Below are positions 48,441 through 59,467 of a stretch of DNA of 64,000 nucleotides, one piece after another. The position numbers and the translations under genes were made by a program. The stretch comes from Asterella californica (Eukaryota; Streptophyta; Marchantiopsida; Marchantiales; Aytoniaceae), in contig JAYKYS010000007.1 in NCBI GenBank assembly GCA_036924285.1, positions 13,702,001 through 13,766,000 of the forward strand. Direction: 5' to 3'. Positions within the stretch are counted from its first letter, which is position 1. The number at the start of each line of letters is the position of its first letter. The notes beneath the pieces were generated by a model that was not told where the DNA came from, made no database searches, and saw only the letters and a program-made list of their open reading frames with translations.

Positions 48441-49597
48441 CTCATTTACGAAAAAACAAATCCAATCTTCTTTTGTTCTTGTACTCATCAATCGAGCTAT
48501 ACGACTGATGTTCATGATCATATATTTCAGATTCAAGATATTTTCAACATTTGCAAAACAAGGTATTCCTTCCGACGTTTCTTGAAACAAATATTTCTTA
48601 TATAAACTGTCAATCATCATCATGTCATGAGCTTTGACTTTGCAAAATTACTAAATGTAACATCCACAACTATCCAATATAATATAAATATGCTCTAACA
48701 TCCATAATATTTCAAATGTTTTGTTTCGCAGTAATGATTCATCATTGCTCTCAAGACGACCTCAAGATTCAAATCATTATATATATTTCTTGCATATCTT
48801 ATATATTATTGATACTCCAATATACATAATCTTTACAACATCTCTCAAATCTTCATTATATATTTTCTCATTCAAAAATCATCATATGTTAATATATTCT
48901 CATGTAGCTAAACAAATTAGTCTATTTATTTTCTTCATACGCTCATCATTTGAACCATTCAATACAAATTCATATATATCGAATTAAAGCTAATTTCAAC
49001 AATTATGTCATCATATACTCCTTCATATTTTATAACAATAATTGCATCGTACAAAAACTGAAAACTTGCACAATGTCATTTATTTATTTACTTTTCTTAA
49101 CTTCTATAAATTTTGAAATGTATGTATAACACAGTCTGAAATTATCCTTCCTAACCTCCATAATATTCTAAATTTTATTTTCTACAGTTGTAACTTATCA
49201 CTACCTTCAAATCGACCCAAAGACTCATAAGCTTCTACATTATCATACATCCGAAGATTCTTAAGATCACTATCCTCAAAATGTTCCGAAGCTTCACAAG
49301 TATATATTTGCATAAATGATGCAGATATGTTACTACCAGTATATGAAGACATGTTGAAAGATGCCTTTTGTGAGTTACATAAGATTATGAACTACTTCTT
49401 TCAATATCCGAAGATAACCTTATCATGGTTTTCAAAGACTATATTAATTTTCATCATTTTTTTAACATTCATCCACATCTCTAGAATTACACCTTCACAT
49501 ATATCACCTTCACATATATCACCTTCATCAAAGATATATTTCACTTTTAATATTCACTTTCACAGATTTCACCTTCTAGGATTGTGAGGTCTTGCAA
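48441..49597. other. AT-rich stretch after the endonuclease relic
   Basis: No coding signal. A short imperfect tandem of ATATCACCTTCAC occurs at about 49490-49535. Base composition matches the Helentron block, so it is probably part of the element or its older flank. Confidence 0.4.
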
Positions 49598-49629
49598 ACG
49601 CATAGCCCTTGCAATTCCATTGCATGCGT
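49598..49629 (+). other. nested hairpin, candidate Helentron terminus
   Basis: Inner stem TGCAAT (49610-49615) pairs with ATTGCA (49619-49624) around a three-base loop; outer ACGCA (49598-49602) pairs with TGCGT (49625-49629). It is followed by AGCGCC and a T-run, and lies about 1.2 kb after the endonuclease relic. Helitron-like elements carry a hairpin near an end, so this is a candidate boundary, not a proven one. Confidence 0.3.
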
Positions 49630-49939
49630 AGCGCCTTGTTTTTTAATATATAAAATATTCTTAAACTGAAACTATATTTAAACATAAATCATACAAATAA
49701 TCTATAACGTGCATGCTCGAATTGCTAGATAAAACCTATAATCAATGTAGACAAAGACAGTCGTCAGAAACGATTAGACTAGACTCTTACCTCAATAGTT
49801 ATTATTATAGATTTAAATTATCATATAGCCTTTTTTACGAAAAGAGTTAGGTAAACCGTTTTGCATTGTTCCGCTCCGGAGAGAAAAGAAGTGAATGATA
49901 TGCAAGGAAATAATGCAAGGAGATTTTTCATTTCAAAGC

Positions 49940-50042
49940 TTTAATTTATAGCCTAGCTTTTCCAAGAGAAAGAAGTAAGACATAAATTAAAAATCTTTGC
50001 ATATTCTCCTCTTCCGAACTTGGAAGAGGTGAAAATATGCAA
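49940..50042 (-). repeat. two-hairpin foldback module, copy 0 (inverted)
   Basis: Hairpin A: CCTCTTCC (50008-50015) with GGAAGAGG (50022-50029), extended by TTGCATATT (49997-50005) with AATATGCAA (50034-50042). Hairpin B: TTTAATTTAT (49940-49949) with ATAAATTAAA (49982-49991). Read on the minus strand the order is A then B, as in the other copies, and it shares the CTTGCATATTT start with copy 3. Confidence 0.65.
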
Positions 50043-50146
50043 GAAAGTGATACAAAGAAGTTAGAATGCATTCACAACTCATAATTTTCAGAGAATAATA
50101 TCTCATCTAAAACTGTGGGCGCTACATAATCGCGATTGGGGATGCT

Positions 50147-50236
50147 TATTCACCTCGTGTACACTTAAAAGTGTACATGAGGTGTAATTTATGAGCTAAT
50201 ATTTTTATTAAATAATAAATTAGCTATAAGTTAATG
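50147..50236 (+). repeat. two-hairpin foldback module, copy 1
   Basis: TTATTCAC leads into hairpin A (50151-50166 with 50169-50184: 16-bp stem, one mismatch, two-base spacer, centred on GTGTACAC). Hairpin B follows at once (50185-50233), with core AGCTAAT/ATTAGCT and imperfect outer pairing. The module ends in TTAATG. Confidence 0.7.
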
Positions 50237-50616
50237 TTTTAAAAATATCTTTATTCATAAATAATAGTTTACTTATAGTAGGATAGGTTACGGATTAATT
50301 CACTGCACTTATGAGTTTTCCTCTTTCCAGAGTCTATGTGTTTTGCTCAGCTCAGAATTATTTAAATTCAGTTTTTTAGATATAGTAACTTAAATTTAGA
50401 CATTTAAATTAGACTCAGATTTGTCTTTGACTTGCATTAATGTATGAAACCAGCCACTGATAAATTTACACTTGAATCATTTAAATTTACACTTCGTTTT
50501 AATGATGCTCATGCACGTTATCTCTTAATGTACAAAACCGACAACAAATGATTAAGCAAATAATATGTTTCCCCCGCTTCCTTCACTGTACAAGGCAGTG
50601 AGAAGGATATAGGCTG

Positions 50617-50713
50617 TATATTCACCCATGTACACTTAGACAGTGTACATGGGGTATAATTTAGAGCTAACCCTTTTCTTAGGAAGGGTTAGCTCTAAAT
50701 TATAGCCTCAATG
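50617..50713 (+). repeat. two-hairpin foldback module, copy 2
   Basis: TATATTCAC leads into hairpin A (50625-50636 with 50642-50653, perfect 12-bp stem, five-base loop) and then hairpin B (50655-50675 with 50684-50704, perfect 21-bp stem, eight-base loop). It ends in TCAATG. Just upstream, CTTCACTG...CAGTGAGAAG (50581-50604) makes a further small stem. Confidence 0.75.
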
Positions 50714-51118
50714 ATCTATTGACTCACGACAGGAATTCACTTATACTCGGATAGTTCCAGGTGTGTTCACAGTGTGTATGGGTTTATGACGTTTTCAGAA
50801 GGCCATGTGTTTCTTTCTCCTGTGAGATGTTCAAATTAGATTTTTTAAATATAGCATTTTAAATATAGTATTTTAAATTTAGATATTTGTCGTTTAAGTA
50901 TTTGACGTCTTCAACCAGGCGCGTATTCATTCCTTCACTTTTAATTTTACAGTGCACCCCCCAAAAAGTACATCTCAAAATTAAACATCCTGGCTGGCGT
51001 GCAATCCCCTTTGAAACGGCAGGCTTTTTACCATTCTTGTCCTTTTCCCTTTTTTTGTACAAGTCCGTGGGGCAGGATATTCGCTTGTCCTCTTTTTTCT
51101 CTGTGCTGGAAACTCTAC

Positions 51119-51211
51119 CTTGCATATTTATTCACATCCTTAGGCAAATATACAAGGATTTAATTTATTACCTAACCATTCTATACGGAATGGTTGGTAA
51201 TAAATTAATGT
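51119..51211 (+). repeat. two-hairpin foldback module, copy 3
   Basis: CTTGCATATTT (51119-51129) pairs with AAATATACAAG (51146-51156) with one mismatch around TTCACATCCTT. Hairpin B follows (51160-51181 with 51188-51208), a near-perfect stem of about 21 bp with a six-base loop TATACG. It ends in TTAATG. Confidence 0.7.
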
Positions 51212-51335
51212 CTGGATTAAGTTCACGTGTGTTTGTTAGCAGTTTTTCAGACTTGTAATTTCAGAATCACGTTTTTTCACTTTCGCTTTACATAGCAGCT
51301 TAGTACTAAATGTTCACATAACACTTAAAGCGAGT

Positions 51336-51354
51336 AAAAGTTCTCCGAACTTTT
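51336..51354 (+). other. short hairpin after the foldback array
   Basis: AAAAGTTC (51336-51343) pairs with GAACTTTT (51347-51354) around TCC. It may be the worn end of the same array. No coding context; it lies about 480 bp before the DUF3128 start. Confidence 0.4.
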
Positions 51355-51830
51355 ATCTTACATGCTAATATCTCTCTGACTGAATAAAATTATATGGAGT
51401 AAATTTCAACGCATCTTCATCATCTACGTTGTGACAGGAAAATACCGTCGCGTCACCTCCCAGCATGGATATCATGTCCACCTTCCCCTCTAAGGGCACT
51501 TCCTCCTATATAAGTCCAAGTAGACAGTGCGACTGGGAAACAGGCAAGAGCTGTGACCTTGTAATTTCCAAACTACGACGGTTTGCACCGTGAGGACGCC
51601 ATGACACGCTTCGTACGTTGCCTTTGACACCTCTCACTCGTGCCTTTGGAGCTTTGCTCTACCTACATAAAACCGGCGCTACCGGTAGGCAAGAGATTCC
51701 GGTGAGTGCAGGCGAGTTGAAGTTTCAATCAGCGAAAAGAAGACGAAAGAGGAGAATCGAAAGGAGACAGTAGTTTGAGTGAGGGAGGAGAGAGGTGGCT
51801 GGTGGTGGCTGGCTGGACGAAGAAACGGGG

Positions 51831-52664
51831 ATGAATAAGATGGAAGAAATCAAGAAAGAAGAGACCAAGGCGTCTCTGTCCTGCCTGCCCTACATGGATG
51901 CACTCTGGTTTTGCTACTGTAAGTTAATTAATCACAGTATCAGGCAGGCAGGCTCTCCATAGGTTGCTTTCACTCATGCAGTTTCCGCAAGGACAGTAGT
52001 TCCTTCGAAATGCGAATTTTGCGTGCTGGGTTGAGCCGGATTCTCTGTTCGTTTTGGTCTGGGAACAAAAATGGTTTACCAATCGACTGCTCGTTTCGTT
52101 TGGGACTTGAATTATTTGCACTTGTAGCTCCCTTCGGGCAGTGGTTTAGGTCTGAAGGCTCACGTTAATTTGGCTGAATTCAGCTCCGGTCTACCAGATG
52201 AAGCAGTACTATCGAGAGGGTGAATTTGACAGCTGTAGAGGGAAATGGGGCGAACTCTTCAGCTGCATTTCGCTCAAGACCAAGCCTGCCTCTGAAGTTG
52301 AGGTATATAAACCTTCCAATCTTGTCCAGATTGTAAGGTTCTATCTATAGAGATAACGTATTCATTTTAGGACGACTTTGTTCTGGCTTGCAAACTTACT
52401 ACTGCGTACTGAGCGGTTTTATATTCTCCCTGGTCGACTTTGTGGGTTCAGGATTAGAGAGTTGATGGCTTGTTGGTCGCAATCTGAAGTACGCAAGAAT
52501 TCTGAAGCGGTTGATGTGATTGAAGGTGTAGTAACATCCTGGTTGATAATCAGGCGATTTTGAAGCAGCATAAAGTGGGGAAGGAGCATATCTGGCAGTT
52601 CAGAAATGAGCAGGAAGCGGCAGAGCATTGGAAGGAACAATTCGGGCACTTAGAAGAGGAGTAG
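51831..52664 (+). CDS. DUF3128 / PANTS-like small cysteine protein, 3 exons
   Basis: Model: join(51831..51918, 52184..52302, 52554..52664), giving 105 aa. Each intron is GT-AG and the frame is kept. The protein has the family signature in order: PYMDALWFCYSPVYQMKQYY, then the FDSC....LFSC pair with nine residues between the cysteines, then SLKTK and a C-terminal WQFR segment ending in a charged tail. The CX9C spacing resembles proteins of the mitochondrial intermembrane space, and yeast Emi1 and human C22orf39 (PANTS) belong to the same Pfam family; a role for the plant members is not known to me. The start was chosen because the ATG opens a Lys/Glu-rich N-terminus directly before the conserved block and follows a purine-rich leader. 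The foldback module array ends about 500 bp upstream. Confidence 0.85.
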
Positions 52665-54002
52665 TGGGAGCTCTGTCTCGTGGATATATTTCTTCCTCAT
52701 TTCCGATCGATTAGATGCTCAGTTTTGGTCTCGATTTGAGGAGACCTTTTCATCTGGTTTCTCTACATACATATCTTCAAGGTGACAAGTAATAGGTTTC
52801 TGTGCAGAGGTTTAAGCAAACCTTAAGAACAAATTAATGTTTGCACTAGTTAATTCATTACGACCTGAAGTTGAGCAGATCTGGAAGTTACTCGATTCTC
52901 CGATCAGACGATACAGGCTTATTATTAGAGGCCTTTGCAAGTTGAAGAAAGCACAGAAGCGGGTAACGAACAGATCCTCACTTTATTCAGTTACACGCAC
53001 GAACGTGTATGCAGGCGTATGCGCCGCAGCCACGACGGAGGTTGAACACTGTCAAAAGCTTTGACAAGGCTTGCTGCGGGAAGAATATTATTTGCACCAC
53101 ATATTTCTCGTGCACTTAAACACTACATTGTTCTGTAGAGGATCCGGAGTGGACTATCTATAGTCTTTCCACATATTACTGCTAGTAGGTGGTATATATT
53201 CTGGTTGAAAGCCGGACAGGAAATGAGTGATAATATGTCTTTCAGCCTGAGAAACGCACACTCGAAAGAGTTGAGGTTGTGTGTGTACTCGAATCTCCGT
53301 GTGAATCACTTCCTGGTGTAGCTAGCCACTCTCAAAGAAGTTTATCGACTTGTAACCGCAGGACGCCCGTCTGCGAGGTTATCGCAGTCTTTGTTGGTTA
53401 GAGCTCAGCAACGAGCAAAGCTTAGCAACGACAGTCCGTGATTGCGGTCTGGCAGTAGCGTACCTGACATTGTACTGATGCTTGTAGATGTGATCCACAA
53501 GATATGTAACAGGTACGTACGTTGTGTCTGCAGCAGGTAAGAGGGTTTCCCCACTCAGGACATCAGACTGAGAAATTTCGGAACCATCAATTAGCGAGTT
53601 GGTATTTTCAAGCGGTGTTTGTTATCGGTGGGAAACTTTCTGACTGCCACACGAGATGGGCTCAGCAGGCGTTTAGCAACCTACCTCAGGTGTCCGAGGG
53701 TTTGGTGGAATGAACTGCTGAAGATCGGGGAACTCTCGTTGGCCGTGCGCTTTTTACCTTACGCACCATCTTCTTGGCCGTGTCCGCTTCATGATCTGCA
53801 AGACGGCGTGGAAGTGCGACGGGGATCTGTTCCTGATAGCAGTTTCGACACTTCTCACCGTGTTTCCCAACATTCTCTTGGATCTCTTTCAGCATGTAAT
53901 AGTTTAACCTACCATAGTCCCTGCCCACTCCAAGAAAAAAGTAGATATTACCAAACCAAAAGAGTAAAAATGATGTACATCTATCTTCAGAGACGGATCT
54001 TC
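52665..54002. other. gap between the convergent DUF3128 gene and GEX1
   Basis: The two genes converge on this stretch, so it should hold both 3' UTRs. Frames of up to 169 codons lie here without recognisable domains. Confidence 0.45.
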
Positions 54003-54741
54003 CTATCCAGAACTTCGAGCAGTAGTCCGGCTGCGTTTGTTGGCTCGCATCCTCTGTGTCTTTGTTGTAGAGGTTGTTGCCGTTCTGCCTGGAAGGGAAC
54101 GGAACGGCTCACGGGACTTTTGCAGTGAGAGCTGGAAACCGTCCCTATTCAGAGTCACCAAATTCACATCTATGAGAAGGGAAGGATACGTGGTTTGGCA
54201 AGATGTCTGGAGTAGTAAAGGATTTTCATAATTTCTTGTATAACATCTCATAGCTTGTCACGTTCATTGGGTTCTCAACTGGATGGTTACTGTTCTGGAG
54301 AAGTACTTACCAAGGAAGCCTGAATCGGGCGAGGAAGGATGAGAATGTCCAGTGAGCATTATAACGACAGAGAATATACAGTATCACTGACAGAGTACGT
54401 ACCTGAAGGTCAAAATGGAGTAGAGAAGAATTCCGAGCGCAAAGATCCCGTACCCAGTCCGGACCCAAAAGATTCTGTGCTGAAGCCAAACAAAGCGTAC
54501 GGCCTCTGGAATTCGCTCTGCCTTTCTCCAGATTAGGGTCACCTCGAATCCCAGTGCCAGGAGCAATCCTAGTGAGAAGATCAAACACTTAGAGTTGTGA
54601 ACATGCTCGTTGAGAACAGTTTTTCTCTCGGACAAGAGGTCACTTCCAAGTTCCCAACGCGAATTTACTTCTGGAAGATCACTACAAGGATGGAAATCCG
54701 GAGATGCGAGCGATAACAAACTACCGAATTCTTCAAAATGC

Positions 54742-54784
<43 letters not shown>

Positions 54785-56848
54785 TTGCATGTGGTAACCT
54801 TTCGATCCCGCTCCCTGGCTGAGCGACATATATCTGAAGAAACATTAAGGAGCTCACCTACAAGGAGCATAAGTCGTGCATTGTGAGTATGCTTGGTGGT
54901 GGTTGCCAAGAATACAGAGATTCCTCCAAGGAAGTACACGAAAGCAGTTTTGAAAGTGCGAGACTCCAGCAAAATGTCATTATGTAAACTGAAAAGCTTT
55001 TCAAGCGTGGTGAAAACTGCTGCTTGTTTTAATACGAATGACTCCTGCATTTCACACATTGCTCACGGTGAAAGCTGTTCTTCGCGGATTTCAAGCAATT
55101 CATGTAACCTACACATCCTTCGGAATAACCAGGAATAGAGTAGAATAAAACTGAGCCTATTAGAACATCCTGTCCAGAATTTCGCAAGAATACGCGGATT
55201 GTGTTTCAGAGAAGTGAAGGGTCAGCACCTGCTGAGCCTACACCAAACAGTGTAATGGAGAGAGTGAGGAGTTACAAGAGGTCCAGGATTCATGCCTGAG
55301 CTTTCAACATAGCAGTTGAACCATCTGCGAGTCGGCGATGCATTTCGTCTAACTCTGATTGCCACCTGCGAAACTCCTGCTGGTGCCTGTAGGCCTCTGC
55401 GGCAAGTTCTTGCATCGAAGCTCGACTCTCCTCGATGGCCTGAACCTGGGAACGTTGTAGCTCAGTCAATCCTTCCATAGCTTCCTCTTGACCTTCCAGA
55501 AGCTGTGCTTGCCCAGCCAACGATTTCTCCGTCAGTTCTCCCAGTGAAACATGCAGGTGACTCACGGACGATCCAAGGCTGGTGCTCTTGTCTTGTAGCT
55601 CCGCGAGCTCTGAAGCCAAATTGTCCGCCAGCAGTTGCTGCTTGTGGGCAATATCGCTTTGGATCCTCCCAACAACATCCAGTTGGAGCTGGGCTTCATT
55701 AGCTGCCTCTTGAAGATGCTGCATTCCTTGCTCTATACTCAGCTGGAGCTCTGCATGTTCATGCTGCAATCTCCTCTGAGCTTCCAGTATGCTCTCCGTG
55801 TGCTCTATAACTGCAGAGTGCTGTCTATCCAGCTGGTTGTTCATGTTCCCCAACTTGTTCTCCATTGTATGAGCACTCTGCTTGAGGTCATTCACCAGCT
55901 TCTCCGTTTCGAGCTTGAATTCTTGACTCCTGCCCAGTTTCGTCACCAAAAAGCTCGATTAGTATTACATCGCATTCGGAAATAATCAATGCCATTACAG
56001 TTTGTCACTGTCGAGCCTGGTGCACCATTCACCAGCTGATTCTGTCAATCTTGGTCAGGACTCGGCAGTCTATATCACCCTGTCCTTCAGTCTATAACTC
56101 AGAACTCTTGTACTGCTTAAGAGCATAAGACGTGATTCGAGAAGTTAAAGACAAGAGGAGACTACAAGGTCATCAGTTCTATTGGGGGTATCTGTAAACA
56201 AAGTAACGCACAAACTACGAAGAACCAGAAGCAGAAAAAAAGAGAAAATGGAGGAGGTTATTTGAAGGATTTGTCCAGAGACTAATGAAGCACTCACTGC
56301 AAGTAGTGGCACATCGAAGCAGCATCGATGAAAAATGCAAGAAAAATCGCGTGCGTGTGGTCATCCAGTGCCTTGATGCAGCTGGTGACAGGCACATCGT
56401 CTGCACACTTCTTCTTGATACCACAACGTCCTGATGTCTTGAGGAAACAATCCGTCAGCTTCAGGGCCAGTCGAGACTTTCGATCTTCGTCCTTCAAGAT
56501 ATCCTTGCAACTTTTGAACATGCCCGAGTATGCGAGCTGCCAGCAGGAGTGCTCCGACATCAACGATGTGGACCTCTCAACAAATTGCCTCCCTCTAGGA
56601 TTCTGAGACCCCAGAATCATCGCTGTGTCTATGTCGAATTTTGCACTACTGATTTTTGCCTGGGGCTTCAGCCCCGCCGTTGGCAGGTCCTTAAGCTCAT
56701 CGTCAAACAACAACAACGTGGATTCCGCCCCCTTCTCTCTTTCCCCAGACCAAAACTTCCATTTCCACGCTGCTTCTGCTTCTACACTGCGTGAAATCAC
56801 TAGAAGCACCACCGGAATCAAGTTTCTCAACATCGTGCAGTTCCCCAT
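54003..56848 (-). CDS. GEX1: GAMETE EXPRESSED 1 / KAR5-family nuclear fusion protein, 5 exons
   Basis: Model: complement(join(54003..54234, 54403..54568, 54858..55044, 55296..55929, 56298..56848)), 589 aa, in frame throughout and close to the length of known plant GEX1. Order of parts: an N-terminal signal peptide (a second Met six codons in would also serve), a cysteine-rich luminal domain with the family-typical CWQLAYSG and CFLKTSGRC segments, a long coiled coil (about 185-395), the LFSLHN..LLESR block, then three predicted membrane segments near 428-443, 453-470 and 496-512. Family knowledge: KAR5/Brambleberry/GEX1 proteins sit in the nuclear envelope or ER and are needed for karyogamy and nuclear fusion in gamete lineages. 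Intron 2 appears to use a GC donor (55295) because CAG followed by GCATGA otherwise runs into a stop, while the homologous next exon joins exactly. The last exon is the least conserved and ends in a basic, Ser/Thr-rich tail. Confidence 0.9.
54744..54781 (+). repeat. (AG)19 microsatellite inside GEX1 intron 3
   Basis: About 38 bases of AG repeats lying between GEX1 exons 3 and 4 (intron 54569-54857). It does not touch coding sequence. Confidence 0.95.
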
Positions 56849-59467
56849 ACTTACTGAACAGAAGGATGTGTGTGTGTGTGAAGACCACTTCCTAAATGCT
56901 CCGCACCGTTTCTTATACAGAACTACGGAGTGTAGTCATGTATACGCTAATTTGCGAAGCCTGGGCATCATGAGCTATGCCGCTGCTGCTGTCGCTCATG
57001 AGTACTGAAGCAGGACATGACACCGAAAGGAATTCGAAGACGGACGGCCACAAAGCTTGAACAACAAGCTTGGCCAAGGCTTGGCGCTGACGACCACGAC
57101 GAGAGCTGCCTGATGGCTGACTGACAGAAGAACGCAAAGCGACCATGGCCATGCATGTTGTTTGAACGTTAATGTAAATAGTGCTCCCTTTTTGGTTCCG
57201 ATTCGATTCGTTTCTTTTCTGGCCGTTCTCGAATTACTTCCGGCTGAGGGTCAGAATTGCAAGGGCTCTCAGAGCTGACAGGCATTGCTAGATGAAAGCA
57301 TTGCCATGTTGCAGGATTGCTGAGGTTTACAATCAATGCGGACAGTGTTTTGCTCCGACTAGACTGGCCGTTTGGAATTCCAAAATCGTGGTGCTGAATT
57401 GAGACTGACTGACGAATGAGAACACGCTGCAGCTTCGTTTCGAGTACTAGCTAAGACATGTCGTTGAAAAAGACGAGTCCCATCCATCGTGCTTGCATCG
57501 CCACATCTCTTCCTTCCCGTTTCCTCTGGTCTCGTCTCACTTCGCTCCCCTTCTTCCCTATCTCATCAGATACATCCCTTTCTCATCGAGGCCCTTCGTG
57601 CCAAGAATGACCCACCCACGCGCGGCAAGTGGTGTCGAATGCTTGGAAGAGGAGAGACGAATCATCTCCATTCAGATTTGGTTAGATGTTGGCACGAGCA
57701 GCGTAGTCTGCATGACAGCCATACCAAGAATGTGACTTTTCGTGACTTACTATACGGAGCATTAGGACGAAGCCAGGCAGCAGGACCTGTATGGGTCACG
57801 ATCTCGATCGAGCTTTCCAGAACTACTTCAACACCCCATTCAATCTGTGAGCAGGCGGATATTTTTTAGTACTCGTTCAGAGTTCTGATTTCAGACGAGA
57901 GTCGAAAGGTCAGAGCTCTTTGGGCGCGGCGCATTTGGCCAACTAATTTCAATAAAGTGAACGCGTCCGGCAAAATTGGTCCATCCTGCTAGGCGAACTC
58001 GTTAGACTTTAAATTCAGATTGTGCTCCTAACGCACTACTCGCTGCTGTCAGAACCTATTTGAGTTCTGGCCTCTGAAATCGATAGATTCGACAGATCCA
58101 ACAGTCAAATCTTACCTGCATGTTTCGGGGCCTTAGTAGCTTCTTGTCTCTCACGTTTGATAAGCCTGACATGCGCGATTTTTCAATCTACCATCGAGGG
58201 GAAACCCGGAATTCCGAATCATGAAATCACCCCAAACTATCCCGACCTTTTTGACTGTATGATGGCATTAGGAGGCCAATGTTCTACCTAAGGTTATTCT
58301 TGGATAAAACCATTTATCTGAAACTTTCACGCCCGTAGACTTTTCAGCATTACATTCCGTTTATTCGAAGTATGCAGGAACAGGCAGGAACAAGCAAGTT
58401 TCAACCCCGGCGTGTAATTCACGAGCATCGATGAACGACAAAACACGTACGAAGCACAGCGAGCGGTACAGCGATTGAGTATAAATACATCTAAACACAT
58501 CATACAAAGTCATGTCCACCTAGTAGAATTATGTTAGCCTAGTTTACTCCAAGTTGCCTGGCCGTTGCAAGTTTCCACATGTCCAGGTTTACAGCTTACA
58601 GGGAACGGCCATCGTACTTTGCTTCGAGAGTTCGGAACTAAAATTGCGGAGACCGGAAGCACGCGAGCCACTCGAACCTGGAAAATGACTTTCGCCATCT
58701 AAGTACAACTTTCACATCCACATGCACGACAGGTGTTTTATTCTTCAGCTTCGAGCTAAAGCCGATCAACCTACTAACGACCAGATGCAGCTCTGCAAAA
58801 CCTGCGCTATACACCGCCCTGACTGAACGGAATGAGCCGACTATACTTTACCATCTACGCCTGGACTTCGAAGATATTCTGCTTTTGCAACTTTTAGTGT
58901 ATAGATGCTAGACCCCACTAGTCGATACAAGAACAGCCAGGGCGAAGTATGATGATCGTGAAATACTGACGATGACCACATAAGTGTCGTCTCTCTCGTG
59001 AACCGCAGTCCAGACTGATCACCCTGCTTGTGTAATTGTCGGAGCGAGTAGAATCAGCAAATGGCCCTATTTAGATAGGTGCTAAATTAGAAAGAGCCAG
59101 CAGTAAAACTTCCTTACCGACGGCTGCCTCTGATTGCCCTCACCCGTTGCGAATAGGTAAAAGGTGCCCCAGTCTACCTGAAAAGGTTGACAACCCTCGT
59201 CACTTTTCCGACTCCTGCGACCAGCGATGGTATCACACTATTGAGAGTGCCTACTTCATACTTTGTGACGTGTAGGCCTTAATTTGGCCTAAGCTCCATA
59301 CGCAGGGCAGAAACGCTGTCCTGGAAAAGGATGCTTCGACTGTACATTCCGCATTAAACAGTCACTTAAATCGCTTCAGCGGCGCTGTTGATCTCACTAA
59401 GGTCTCAATTGTTTCCATAACCAACCAACCAAACAGAATATTGTGGTGTCCGCTTGATTCTTCTGTT
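56849..59467. other. gap between GEX1 start and SLH gene end
   Basis: Should hold the GEX1 promoter and 5' UTR and the SLH gene 3' UTR. A short GT run lies at about 56868-56880, just upstream of the GEX1 start. A 126-codon plus-strand frame at 57489-57869 has no recognised domain. Confidence 0.45.
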
